A stretch of DNA of 64,000 nt from Bacteroidota bacterium. Its GTDB lineage: Bacteria; Bacteroidota; Bacteroidia; Chitinophagales; Chitinophagaceae. Location of the stretch: positions 1,204,717 to 1,268,716 of the forward strand of contig JAFDXL010000009.1 of NCBI GenBank assembly GCA_018267955.1, given 5' to 3'. The translations under genes were made by a program, and so were the position numbers. Numbering within the stretch: position 1 is the first letter of the stretch; every line of letters starts with the position of its first letter. The notes beneath the pieces were generated by a model. That model ran no database searches and was not told where the DNA came from. It saw only the letters and a program-made list of their open reading frames with translations. Shown piece after piece: positions 35,717 through 44,290 of this stretch.

Positions 35717-36550
35717 CTAAAAATATTCATCCGCTTCATCCATCCTTTTAATCAGCATCTCTTTCATCCGGTCAAGAAACGGTGTGCGGCCTTTCTTGCG
35801 GATGCGTATTTCCTGGAATGCCCGTGAATAATTGCCGAGGTCTATTTTGAATGCCGCTTCAAACAGCCTGGCTATTTGTTTTAATTCCGCTTTGGCATGG
35901 TTCAGGCAGCCCATACTTTGAATGCCGTATAGTATCTCAATAAGCCCTGATTTCTTATCTGTCCATGGCAACGTAAGTTCTGATACACCAGTTTCTGCCG
36001 GAGCCTCCAGTAACCGAAGCTGATAGTTGATGCGGTCATTGAGCCGTTCTAATGCCTGTATCTTGGATAGCTTAAAGCTATATGGGTTGGAGAACTTCCT
36101 GTCCATGTCCAGTAAATACTCAGTCAATAAATTTTCTTGCGGATTGCTGTCGGTAAAATATTGTTCATCCCTGTCTGTCTTGCCGGTTTTATAATAGATG
36201 TAGAAGCGGTGGTTGCGTTCAAAGAAAACAGCAATACGCCGGATTGCCTGCCGGTAATACGCACAGATATTACTTGTATCACCCGGCGGGGTATTGGCTT
36301 CCAGGTAAAAGGCTTCCTTGAAATAGATGAGTTCCTTCAGGAATTTAGGTTTCACTTCTTTAAAGAAACTGATCTCTTCCTGGCTGTCTTCAAAACCATA
36401 GGCCTGAATAAATGACTTAAGCCGCTGTAAATATTCCTGTACCGTATTGTAAGAGCGTTCCGCAAGCTGTAGATAGCTTTCGCTTGTGTCTTCGATCTGC
36501 TGCAACTCCCGGTGCATGGCAGCCAGTTCTTCTGCTGTAAATCTCTTCAT
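35717..36550 (-). CDS. rteC: RteC-type regulator of ICE excision
   Basis: About 277 residues from ATG at 36550 (MKRFTAEELAAMH). An eight-residue-longer form starting at 36574 is less likely. Landmarks are LKELIYFKEAFYLEAN, RFYIYYKTGKTDRDEQYF and the C-terminal FKIDLGNYSRAFQEIRIRKKGRTPFLDRMKEMLIKRMDE, all characteristic of RteC. In CTnDOT, RteC activates the excision genes. The paired RteA/RteB two-component system is not beside it, although the LytS/LytTR pair at 39.8-41.6 kb is an unrelated type. It is the last clear ICE-core gene in the window. Confidence 0.87.
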   Translation of the reverse strand: MKRFTAEELAAMHRELQQIEDTSESYLQLAERSYNTVQEYLQRLKSFIQAYGFEDSQEEISFFKEVKPKFLKELIYFKEAFYLEANTPPGDTSNICAYYRQAIRRIAVFFERNHRFYIYYKTGKTDRDEQYFTDSNPQENLLTEYLLDMDRKFSNPYSFKLSKIQALERLNDRINYQLRLLEAPAETGVSELTLPWTDKKSGLIEILYGIQSMGCLNHAKAELKQIARLFEAAFKIDLGNYSRAFQEIRIRKKGRTPFLDRMKEMLIKRMDEADEYF

Positions 36551-36664
36551 GGTAAGTCCCTCCTTGTGTAACAAGGGTTATATAGGTTGCGCTAAGCTAA
36601 ATGCAGTTGGGGCGCAATAGCAAATGCAGGGTATTTGGATTTTACGAAGCAGTAGTATTTGCAG

Positions 36665-36699
36665 ATGAAATATTATATCGAGCCAATGAAATATTTCAT
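36665..36699. promoter_or_regulatory. ATGAAATATT direct repeat and palindrome upstream of lanB
   Basis: ATGAAATATT occurs at 36665-36674 and 36686-36695, 21 bp apart, two turns of the helix. The second copy is part of a perfect 14-bp palindrome, ATGAAATATTTCAT (36686-36699). The site lies in the 329-bp spacer between rteC and the dehydratase gene, which otherwise shows no gene. It may be an operator for either gene. Confidence 0.45.
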
Positions 36700-36878
36700 T
36701 TTTAAAGGCACAGGACAGCTAATATACGCATTGAAAACGAAATGTTTTTCCTGCTTGTAATACTGCAGGGGGTAAATCTACAGCATCGCTCTTTATAGCA
36801 CGGCTATGAAGGTGTTTGTGTAAATTATTTTTTGAGCAGCAGGTCCGGGTTTATTTTTTCGTATCAACTGCAGCCTTT

Positions 36879-39842
36879 ATGAACCAGGAATATTCCATGT
36901 CCCAATATCATTTTCATCCCTTATTGCTGCTCAGGACGCCAGCCTGCAATTTTTCTTCTTATGATGGTAGCTATTGGGAGGATGGCCTGGACGATCCTTT
37001 GTTCCGGCTGGCTATCAGAATTGCCAGCCAGTCCCTTTACCAGGAACTGGGAAAACAGGAAACAGGTAGCTGGAATAATAAAAAATTTCAGCATAGCCTC
37101 TGGAAATACCTGAACCGTATGAAGTTCCGGCCAACGCCATTCGGTTTATTTGCCGGTTTTACAGTTGTCGATTGGGCAAACAAAAGCGGGATCATTTTAG
37201 AAGACCATGGCATCATGCATATTCAGCCTGATTTCTCAACGGTGGTCAGGGAAAGCGAGGCCTTGTTTTCAAACAATGCAGCGTATTACAAGCTTAACCC
37301 AACAATATACCCGGTAATGAATACTTACAGGTACCTGCGCTATCACAATATATCTTCATCAGGTAAACGAACCTGCGAAGTTGCTACGGTAGAAAAGGAT
37401 GAATACATAGCATGCCTGCTGGAATATTGCACACAGCCACTTTTATGCGAACAGATAGCTGTCTGGATAAGCCAGCGGTTTGAGTTTAATATCAAAGATT
37501 GTACAGAGTATATTTCAGCGCTTATTTCAGCGCAGATTCTTATGCGGGAAGGCGAGGTCAATATTTGTGGAGCTGATCGCCTGCAGCATTTACCGGAACA
37601 ACAAAATAAAGGTTTCGCTAAACAGAGTGTTTGGATAATGCTGACAAAAAGAAAAGGAAATATTTCGGAGCTGCCATTAGAGCAAATGTATATCAACCTG
37701 GAGCGCCCGGTTCTGTCAGGCACTTTGGATAATCTTTACCAGGAGCCGATTGTAAACGGCATGCATTGCCTGCAACATCTCTTACCACATTTGCAGCCGG
37801 CAGGCCTCGAACAATTCAAAACCGCTTTTACAAAAAAATATGACCGGCAGCATAAGCTGCTTATTGAAGTGCTCGACCCGGAGATCGGTATCGGTTATCA
37901 CGGCTTGGGTAATGCCCAACGGGCTCCGGCTTTACTTAGAGATGTTGAAGTGGCATTATCAATAGATGGCAAAAGGCCATTGGAATGGACACCCGTGCAT
38001 GCATTGCTGCTGGATAAATGGAATACATCGGCTCCTTACGCTATCCTGCAATTGGAGGAAAAGGACATCAGCAAATTGGATAGCCCCAAAGCCGCTTTGC
38101 CTAACAGTTGCCCTGTTGTATTTCGCGTTACCAAAGAAGGTTTGGTCATCGAACAGGCAGGCGGTGCTACTGCGACGGCTTTGCTAGGCCGCTTCACACC
38201 ATTAAACACTTCTGTTGAAATGCAGGCAAAGCAAATTGCAAAGGATGAAGAAGCTGCTAACAGTAATGTTGCCTTTGCCGAAATATCCTATATATCAGAC
38301 CTGCATACTGCTAATATAGACCGCAGGGAATCGCTCTATACGTATGAGATACCTGTGCTATGCGGCTCCCTGTTACCGGAAGAACAACAAATACAATTGA
38401 ATGATCTGTGGGTGGCCGTGGAGCACAATGAGATCATGCTTTGGTCTAAACGATTAGGGCGCAGAATTATTCCGCGCCTCAGTTCGGCTTTCAATTATCT
38501 CCGCAGTGATTTACCTGTTTTTCGTTTCCTCTGCGACCTGCAACACCAGGGGCTGCGCGGAAATTTTTCATTCGACATGGAACATTTCTTCCCAGGACTA
38601 TCTTTTTATCCCCGCATTTGTTATAAAGACACCATCCTGCACCTGGCAAAATGGATTATCACAGAAAAAATATTGCGCCCTGTTCTGTCATTGCCCGTTG
38701 CAAAGCAGGTGCCTGCCTTGCGATTGTTACTGGAGGACTTAAACCTGCCTTACTACATTTCGTTAGATGACTATGATAACCAATTGGTATTTAATCTGCA
38801 GAACGATACAGACATGGAAAACCTGCTGGTTTTAATCAAAGCAAAAGATACAATGGTTATCAGAGAATACATTTTTCACGAAGAAAAGAATATAGTGACC
38901 GATACAACAGGCGCCAGCTTCATACACCAGTTTATTGCAGTATTACAACATGATCGCCTGGTATATCAAGGTGTGCCTTTCCCCGGCGCTGTCAGGCAAA
39001 GAGATTGCCAACGCATATTGGTGCCTGGTTCAGAGTGGTTGTATTATAAACTCTATATACATGCCATTCGCAGCAATGAATTATTGAAAGAATATATCCT
39101 GCCCTGCATCCATGGCCTCAGGGTACAGGGATTGATTAAAAAATGGTTCTTTATACGGTATGCAGACCCTGAGCATCATTTAAGGATACGGCTTTATGTT
39201 CACCCGAAGCAAGCAGGGTTTGCGTTGCAGCGTTTTGAGAAGGTGATGGGTGAGCTTGCTTCGTCGGGCATGATACAATCCTACCATATCAGCACGTATG
39301 AAAGAGAGCTGGAGCGTTATACACCGGAACTGATAGAAGACTGCGAAGATTGGTTTTGTGCCGGCACGTCTCTTACCAGTGAATGGATACGCCTGATACC
39401 TGATGATACATCACTCGCCTATTATACTGCCGTGCTGCCCGCCGTGGACGAGATGCTGAAGGCCTTTGGATATGACTATGAAACAGCTATTTTTCTTTTT
39501 GACCGTTCCTTTCGCGGGATGTACCAGCAAAGCCCGATAGATAAAAAGCAGGTACAGGATAAAAGCAGGGAACTCAACCGGCATGTATTTATGCTTGAGC
39601 AGGAACGGGCCGTACCGTTAAAGAAAGCTTTCAAAAAGTTTTGTGTGCAAACATCTGCCTTAGCAAGGAAGGCAAACGCTGCACTGAGCGGTGCAAGAAA
39701 GGAAATATTTTTTATGGACCTGTTACACATGCACCTGAACCGGCTGCTGGTAACAGACAGCTTTCACCAGGAGATGATTCTTTACTATGCCTTATGGAAA
39801 TACTATCAATCCCGGTTATATTTTGCCACCAAGGCATCATAA
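36879..39842 (+). CDS. LanB-type lantibiotic dehydratase with fused SpaB_C elimination domain
   Basis: About 987 residues, the length of full class I LanB enzymes. These activate Ser/Thr side chains with glutamyl-tRNA and eliminate glutamate to leave dehydroalanine or dehydrobutyrine. The Lant_dehydr N-terminal hallmark is MKFRPTPFGLFAGFTV (about 82-95). The C-terminal elimination domain begins near 710 (GSEWLYYKLYIHA) and holds FFIRYADPEHHLRIRLY (about 757-773). ATG at 36879 or 36897 is preferred over TTG at 36816. Its 3' end overlaps the convergent response regulator by 6 bp. No LanC cyclase lies nearby. The likely substrate is the 53-residue peptide at 41741. Confidence 0.92.
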   Translation: MNQEYSMSQYHFHPLLLLRTPACNFSSYDGSYWEDGLDDPLFRLAIRIASQSLYQELGKQETGSWNNKKFQHSLWKYLNRMKFRPTPFGLFAGFTVVDWANKSGIILEDHGIMHIQPDFSTVVRESEALFSNNAAYYKLNPTIYPVMNTYRYLRYHNISSSGKRTCEVATVEKDEYIACLLEYCTQPLLCEQIAVWISQRFEFNIKDCTEYISALISAQILMREGEVNICGADRLQHLPEQQNKGFAKQSVWIMLTKRKGNISELPLEQMYINLERPVLSGTLDNLYQEPIVNGMHCLQHLLPHLQPAGLEQFKTAFTKKYDRQHKLLIEVLDPEIGIGYHGLGNAQRAPALLRDVEVALSIDGKRPLEWTPVHALLLDKWNTSAPYAILQLEEKDISKLDSPKAALPNSCPVVFRVTKEGLVIEQAGGATATALLGRFTPLNTSVEMQAKQIAKDEEAANSNVAFAEISYISDLHTANIDRRESLYTYEIPVLCGSLLPEEQQIQLNDLWVAVEHNEIMLWSKRLGRRIIPRLSSAFNYLRSDLPVFRFLCDLQHQGLRGNFSFDMEHFFPGLSFYPRICYKDTILHLAKWIITEKILRPVLSLPVAKQVPALRLLLEDLNLPYYISLDDYDNQLVFNLQNDTDMENLLVLIKAKDTMVIREYIFHEEKNIVTDTTGASFIHQFIAVLQHDRLVYQGVPFPGAVRQRDCQRILVPGSEWLYYKLYIHAIRSNELLKEYILPCIHGLRVQGLIKKWFFIRYADPEHHLRIRLYVHPKQAGFALQRFEKVMGELASSGMIQSYHISTYERELERYTPELIEDCEDWFCAGTSLTSEWIRLIPDDTSLAYYTAVLPAVDEMLKAFGYDYETAIFLFDRSFRGMYQQSPIDKKQVQDKSRELNRHVFMLEQERAVPLKKAFKKFCVQTSALARKANAALSGARKEIFFMDLLHMHLNRLLVTDSFHQEMILYYALWKYYQSRLYFATKAS

Positions 39843-40571
39843 AAGCCGCTTGCTTTTCAGCAGCATGGGCCGGATGACATCCTGGAGTTCTTTTCGATAG
39901 CTCTGTCCCAGCGCAACAGCACTGCCATCTGAAAGATGAAGCATTCCCGCTTCGATACTGGTGATCTTATCCAGGTTAACGATATAGGATTTATGTACCC
40001 GTTTGAATTTGTGCACAGGCAACGTTGCTTCCATTTCTGTCATAGTGAAATAAGTAAGGTATATATGATCAGGCAGGTGAATACGGATATAATTCTGGGC
40101 GCTTTCTATGTAGGCTATTTCCTGATGATTGATACGAATAAGCTTCCCTTTTCCTTCGCTTTGAATAAAGAAGTGATCCCGTTCGGTTTTTACACCAATG
40201 GAATTGGGCGTTATTTTTTCTTTAGCCCTGCTAACTGCTTTCAGGAAGCGCTGGTAAGATACAGGCTTCAGCAAATAATCTATGGCATCCTTATCAAAGG
40301 CATTCACTGCATACTCACCAAAGGCAGTAGTAAATACAATGCGTGTATATGGCTGTATCAGTTCTGCCAGCTCTATACCGGAGAGTTGAGGCATATCAAT
40401 ATCAAGGAAAGTAATATCGGTTACTATCTCTCCGTTCGTGATCTTGTTGAGCGCCTGCAGAGGGTTCAGTTCCGCGCCTGCCAGTTCCAGTTCCGGTGTT
40501 TTTAGTATATACTTCCTGATCACATCCAATGCATGTTCTTCATTATCTATAATACAACATCTCATTTTCAT
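39837..40571 (-). CDS. LytTR-family response regulator
   Basis: A 244-residue transcription regulator. The receiver domain covers about residues 1-120, with the phosphoacceptor Asp57 in FLDIDMPQLSG. The LytTR DNA-binding domain covers about 140-240, with landmarks IAYIESAQNYIRIHL and FKRVHKSYIVNLDKI. It overlaps the kinase gene by 4 bp, so both are translationally coupled. LytTR regulators often control peptide, bacteriocin or communication genes. The divergent precursor-peptide gene is the natural target. That link is inference. Confidence 0.92.
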   Translation of the reverse strand: MKMRCCIIDNEEHALDVIRKYILKTPELELAGAELNPLQALNKITNGEIVTDITFLDIDMPQLSGIELAELIQPYTRIVFTTAFGEYAVNAFDKDAIDYLLKPVSYQRFLKAVSRAKEKITPNSIGVKTERDHFFIQSEGKGKLIRINHQEIAYIESAQNYIRIHLPDHIYLTYFTMTEMEATLPVHKFKRVHKSYIVNLDKITSIEAGMLHLSDGSAVALGQSYRKELQDVIRPMLLKSKRLL

Positions 40572-41605
40572 AAGCTGATGGTTAGTTCCACTATAAATTT
40601 AACACCATCGTCAATGATTTGCAAATGATGCGCTCCAGGGTAACGTGCCTGAAGCCGGGTCCTTATGTTGCTGATGCCGATATGCAACCTTGCTTCCGGC
40701 GGTTGGTTAGACCTTTTCAGATTAGCGGTCGTAAAGTAAAGTTCACTTCCATGCAGTTTGACTGTTATCATTGCAGGTGCATGAGGATCTGAAAGATTAC
40801 CATGTTTGAACATATTCTCAATGAAGGTAAGCAGTAGCAGTGGCGCTATCCGTTCTTCACTTCCGGAGACTGAATCGCTAATGCAAACATTTATAAACAG
40901 CTTATTATTGAATCGAAGCTGGTTCAACGAAACATAATTCGTTATTTGCTCGACCTCTTTATGCAGGGCTGTTTTGCCATCGGATTCTATCGGGGTCATG
41001 GCATAGCGCATTACATCTGCAAGCAGCAGGATGCCTTCTGATGCTTTAGGCGAAACGCTTTCTATAGAGTTATAAATAAAGTTCAGCGAATTAAATAGCA
41101 AATGAGGATTGATCTGTGCCCTGAGTTGTGCCAGCTCCAGTACCGCCTGCCTTTGCTCGCTTTCCAGTTTTTCTATCCGTAACTCGTCTGCTTTACGGGC
41201 ATTTATAAAACTACGCAAGGTAAACCAATAGGCAATGCTAATACCAAGCATATAAATACCGCGCCACAGAGCGCGTATATAATCTTCTTCGGTAGCACCT
41301 ATAAAAGGGCGGTTTGTTTCCACACGCTCAATAAAAATATCAATACCTATCGTAAAGAGTACGAAAAGGCACATCTCCAGTATTACACTGGTCATCAGTA
41401 CCAACAACGTGTGACGAGCGCGGGTGGCTTCCGTAAACGCTTGTGCATTCACGTAGAACAGCAAGATATCAAGAATATAGAAACCAGCAAACCGCAGCAC
41501 ACTGCCACCACCACCCATTGCAAATACCATGGACACTTCATAAGCAATGAAGATGATCCAGCAAAATATATGCATCAGCAATTTCCGCGATACGGTACGG
41601 AACAT
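40568..41605 (-). CDS. LytS-type sensor histidine kinase
   Basis: A 345-residue inner-membrane kinase. It has about four membrane helices in residues 10-130 (MHIFCWIIFIAYEVSMVFAM, FYILDILLFYV, LLVLMTSVILEMCLFVLFTIGI, GIYMLGISIAYWFTL), then a coiled coil and the His_kinase domain. The phosphoacceptor is His168 in the QINPHLLFNSLNFIYNS motif, and the ATPase is incomplete but typical of the LytS family (LLLTFIENMFKHG). No periplasmic sensor domain is visible, so it may sense a membrane signal or peptide. It is divergent from the precursor peptide gene across 135 bp. Confidence 0.92.
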   Translation of the reverse strand: MFRTVSRKLLMHIFCWIIFIAYEVSMVFAMGGGGSVLRFAGFYILDILLFYVNAQAFTEATRARHTLLVLMTSVILEMCLFVLFTIGIDIFIERVETNRPFIGATEEDYIRALWRGIYMLGISIAYWFTLRSFINARKADELRIEKLESEQRQAVLELAQLRAQINPHLLFNSLNFIYNSIESVSPKASEGILLLADVMRYAMTPIESDGKTALHKEVEQITNYVSLNQLRFNNKLFINVCISDSVSGSEERIAPLLLLTFIENMFKHGNLSDPHAPAMITVKLHGSELYFTTANLKRSNQPPEARLHIGISNIRTRLQARYPGAHHLQIIDDGVKFIVELTISL

Positions 41606-41680
41606 AAAACAACGGTAATGGGCCTTACGAAATATACGAAAAAACCCTTTGTATCTATAGAATCACTCGTTACATGTAAT

Positions 41681-41715
41681 AAATTTTTCAGGGGTTTTTA
41701 CTTGTTCTAATTTTT
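41681..41715 (+). promoter_or_regulatory. Possible promoter/operator of the precursor peptide gene
   Basis: The segment AAATTTTTCAGGGGTTTTTA (41681-41700) is followed by TAATTTTT (41708-41715), a weak TAnnTTTG-like -7 box, 25 bp before the peptide ATG. The first part closely matches TTTTTTCAGGTGTTTTTA at 33510-33527, next to the tra/merC repeat. It may be a shared regulatory element, for example for the LytTR regulator. No strict consensus supports it. Confidence 0.3.
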
Positions 41716-41740
41716 CAATTCATCATTAAAAATTTATAAT

Positions 41741-41902
41741 ATGAAAACAACAAAACATCCGCTGAAACTGAACGCCACACCGCTTTTCCAGTTTGAGAAG
41801 AAAAGCACATCACTGTTCAACACTACCCATCCCACCACCATTACCATCACTACCAGCAGTACCGGCATCATGCACCAGGATGCCATAAAACAGAACGGAT
41901 AA
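41741..41902 (+). CDS. Candidate RiPP precursor peptide, Thr/Ser-rich and cysteine-free
   Basis: A 53-residue peptide, MKTTKHPLKLNATPLFQFEK then KSTSLFN (residues 21-27), then a Thr/Ser-dense core at residues 28-42 (TTHPTTITITTSSTG) and a polar tail IMHQDAIKQNG. Residues 22-41 contain 13 Ser/Thr of 20 and no Cys occurs anywhere. The N-terminus (LKLNATPLFQFEKK) looks like a leader. It lies between the two-component system and the AraC gene, 25 bp from the latter. A 162-bp plus-strand frame with a clear ATG in a non-overlapping gap supports it. Class I lanthipeptide leaders in Bacteroidetes look similar, but the lack of Cys argues against lanthionine formation. Confidence 0.6.
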   Translation: MKTTKHPLKLNATPLFQFEKKSTSLFNTTHPTTITITTSSTGIMHQDAIKQNG

Positions 41903-41926
41903 GCAAACAATTATAAGCCCTGTCCT

Positions 41927-42304
41927 ATGAGAACTTTTTCTTCAATGCGTAAACCTAAACTTAGCAAACTCGACATTGCAGTTTTAAAAGATGTTAGGCA
42001 TTACATTGATAATAATCTTGACATAGACCTTTCTGTAAAAAGCATTGCAACAAAGTTTACAATGAGTGATATTACTTTAAGCAGGCATTTCAGGATATAT
42101 TACAAGATCCCACTTTACACTTTTGTATTGCAAAAACGAATGCAAAAAGCGTTACACGAGATACTTTTTGAAAACGAGGTTTCCTTGAAAGAAATCGCAA
42201 GAAACATAGGTTATAAGCAATACACCAGCTTTATACATGCCTTTTCCAGGCACTATGGTTTTTCACCTTCAGACGTTCCGAGATCTTCAACGAATAATTG
42301 TTAA
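41927..42304 (+). CDS. AraC-type transcription regulator, HTH domain only
   Basis: A 125-residue protein that is essentially one AraC DNA-binding domain. Two helix-turn-helix units are visible: LSVKSIATKFTMSDITLSRHFRIYYKIPLYTFVLQKRM and VSLKEIARNIGYKQYTSFIHAFSRHYGFSPSDV. It has no sensor domain, so it may be controlled by its own level. A start at 41945 (MRKPKL) is also possible. It follows the precursor gene by 24 bp and probably shares its transcript, so it may form a feedback or relay with the two-component system. Confidence 0.9.
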   Translation: MRTFSSMRKPKLSKLDIAVLKDVRHYIDNNLDIDLSVKSIATKFTMSDITLSRHFRIYYKIPLYTFVLQKRMQKALHEILFENEVSLKEIARNIGYKQYTSFIHAFSRHYGFSPSDVPRSSTNNC

Positions 42305-42442
42305 TGATAGAATTGAGCAACTCGTACACGCTAATTTTGCAATATAGAATAACAGGATAATAGAAAGGCTACTTCGACGATACATTGAAATGAAGATTGG
42401 ATAAGGATTTCAGGTAATTCTAAACCTCTTAAAAAAGTATCC

Positions 42443-42880
42443 ATGAGAAAGCTAACTGTTGATGTTATCTCGGCACTCTTTGTACTGTTGTGGGTTTACG
42501 CAGCCCTATCCAAAATAACAGACTTTGATAAATTCAAAGTACAATTAGGACAATCTCCTTTGCTCACCGCTTTTGCAACATGGGTGGCATGGATAATACC
42601 TACAGTCGAAATTTTGTTAGCAGTACTGCTTGCTATACCGCGTACACGTTTGCCGGCACTCTATGCTTCCTTTAGCTTAATGGTAATGTTCACAGCTTAT
42701 ATAGTTGCCATAACACAGTTCAGTGAATACATCCCTTGTTCCTGTGGCGGCATACTGCAGCACATGTCATGGAATGCACACCTGGTATTTAACCTGCTAT
42801 TCGTAGGGCTTGCATTAACAGCCATAATATTGTTTTTAAATCCGGGCATTAAACATAACACTGCAACAATTAAAACATAA
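42443..42880 (+). CDS. MauE/DoxX-like membrane protein
   Basis: A 145-residue protein with about four membrane helices and the motif PCSCGG between helices 3 and 4, typical of MauE-family proteins. The ends YAALSKITDFDKFKVQLGQSPL and VAWIIPTVEILLAVLL also match. MauE is needed for maturation of disulfide-rich periplasmic proteins in methylamine utilisation, probably as a quinone-linked thiol oxidoreductase. In Bacteroidetes it is often next to a small Cys-rich secreted protein, as here. It begins 138 bp after the AraC gene. Confidence 0.88.
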   Translation: MRKLTVDVISALFVLLWVYAALSKITDFDKFKVQLGQSPLLTAFATWVAWIIPTVEILLAVLLAIPRTRLPALYASFSLMVMFTAYIVAITQFSEYIPCSCGGILQHMSWNAHLVFNLLFVGLALTAIILFLNPGIKHNTATIKT

Positions 42881-42965
42881 ACATTCTTTTTATTGCAATA
42901 AAAACAGGGGAAGCTGAAAACCTGTATAACAGAGTAAGCACCATTTTCAACTAAATCTAAAGATC

Positions 42966-43184
42966 ATGAAAAGAACAAATTTTCTTTTCGCATCAGCTTT
43001 CGCCTTAGCTATTGGTGGCGCAGCTTTAACACATGCCAGTTCCATTAAGGCTGGTAATGCTGGCTTCCAGAATCCAAACTGCCAATCTGTGGTTACCGAT
43101 TGTGCCACTTCGGGAATGCATGATTGTGACATCACGGTCTACAGCGATGCTGCTTGCAAAAACCAGCTGACAAGAAAACCGTAA
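42966..43184 (+). CDS. Small secreted four-cysteine protein (DUF6520-like)
   Basis: A 72-residue protein with an export signal (RTNFLFASAFALAIGGAALTHA). The mature part of about 48 residues has Cys39, Cys46, Cys54 and Cys64 in NPNCQSVVTDCATSGMHDCDITVYSDAACKNQ. Short secreted proteins of this pattern occur next to MauE in Bacteroidetes, and MauE may form their disulfides. It follows mauE by 85 bp and ends in a strong terminator. It is not a likely LanB substrate because it is a Sec-type export product. Confidence 0.75.
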   Translation: MKRTNFLFASAFALAIGGAALTHASSIKAGNAGFQNPNCQSVVTDCATSGMHDCDITVYSDAACKNQLTRKP

Positions 43185-43188
43185 AACA

Positions 43189-43227
43189 AATGAGAGTGAT
43201 AGTTTGCTATCACTCTCATTAAATTTT
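43189..43227 (+). terminator. Strong terminator after the four-cysteine peptide gene
   Basis: AATGAGAGTGATAG (43189-43202) and CTATCACTCTCATT (43207-43220) form a perfect 14-bp stem with a TTTG loop, followed by AAATTTT. It probably limits read-through into the 43248 gene. Confidence 0.85.
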
Positions 43228-43247
43228 ATCTTACCAATAAGTATCTG

Positions 43248-44288
43248 ATGACACAAAGAAAGTTGATTATTATATCAGCATGTGCATTGATAAGTGTACT
43301 AATGGTTTTGGGATTGTATGCATATACGTCAAGGCAAAATCATTATGGAAACGGTTTTATACGTTTATATCCACCACATGTTTTGTCGGGAACAAAGGAA
43401 TTGAATTTAGGATCTGATTCTCATTATATCTGTGGGCTGAATAAATCCAATATATACTTAGGCAATTTTGATAATCCTAAAGAATTCATTGTTGTAGATA
43501 AGAATTTAACAACTTTTAAGTCCCAAACGTTAGCAATACCTGGTGGTATGTTCATTCAGAAAAGTTCAGCAATTCTAAAAGCAGATTCCCCTAATCTCTA
43601 TCTAATTGATGGAATAAATGACAATTTATTAAGATGGCAGTTAAACTCATTACAGTTGTTGGAAGTTCATAAACTAATATCAAATACCCTGGCTCTTCCT
43701 ATTTCATCAGGTTCTATTGTAATGAGGCTTTATAATAATCAGGCTCGTCAAAGCTATTTAATAAAGTATAGCTATGACTCACTTGCACCAACGGCTAAAC
43801 TCCAACTTCAAAAGCAGGTAGATGGTTTCTTTTGCAGTGATGGTGAACTTCATTATTCAAAACCTCTGAGCAGTTTGGTCTATGTTTATTTCTTCCGTAA
43901 TCAATTTATTTGCATGGATACTAACCTGAATATACAATCCTATGGAAAAACTATTGATACAAATACCAAAGCCAAAATAAAAGTAGCCGCTATCCGAAAT
44001 AACACGTATACTTTGAGTTCTCCTCCTATGTATGTCAATAATACAGCCTGTGTTGATGGTGAGTTATTGTTTATTAATTCCAGGCTAAAAGCTACAAATG
44101 AATCCAAAGAACAATTCAATCAAGCATCTGTTATTGATATCTATTCATTAAAAGCAGGTCTATATAAATATAGCCTATATGTACCGGACTTTAATGGCAA
44201 AAAGATCACAAATTTCAAAGTCGACGACAGGCATCTATTTGTTGTACAAGGTAAATATGTATCGGTCTTCCAATTGAATCTTCCCTAG
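43248..44288 (+). CDS. Membrane-anchored protein, unknown function
   Basis: A 346-residue protein with an N-terminal membrane helix (LIIISACALISVLMVLGLYAY) and a large, beta-rich periplasmic domain. Repeated blade-like segments such as YLIDGINDNLLRWQLNSLQLLEV suggest a beta-propeller. It follows the MauE/DUF6520 pair in the same direction and ends where the interrupted redoxin gene's 3' end starts. I do not assign a family. It could be a partner of the secreted peptide, by location only. Confidence 0.68.
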   Translation: MTQRKLIIISACALISVLMVLGLYAYTSRQNHYGNGFIRLYPPHVLSGTKELNLGSDSHYICGLNKSNIYLGNFDNPKEFIVVDKNLTTFKSQTLAIPGGMFIQKSSAILKADSPNLYLIDGINDNLLRWQLNSLQLLEVHKLISNTLALPISSGSIVMRLYNNQARQSYLIKYSYDSLAPTAKLQLQKQVDGFFCSDGELHYSKPLSSLVYVYFFRNQFICMDTNLNIQSYGKTIDTNTKAKIKVAAIRNNTYTLSSPPMYVNNTACVDGELLFINSRLKATNESKEQFNQASVIDIYSLKAGLYKYSLYVPDFNGKKITNFKVDDRHLFVVQGKYVSVFQLNLP

Positions 44289-44290
44289 CC

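Noticed and set aside
42966-43184. The four-cysteine secreted peptide as substrate of LanB
   Set aside because: It has a Sec-type signal peptide and lies beside MauE, with which such peptides commonly occur. RiPP precursors of LanB have a cytoplasmic leader.
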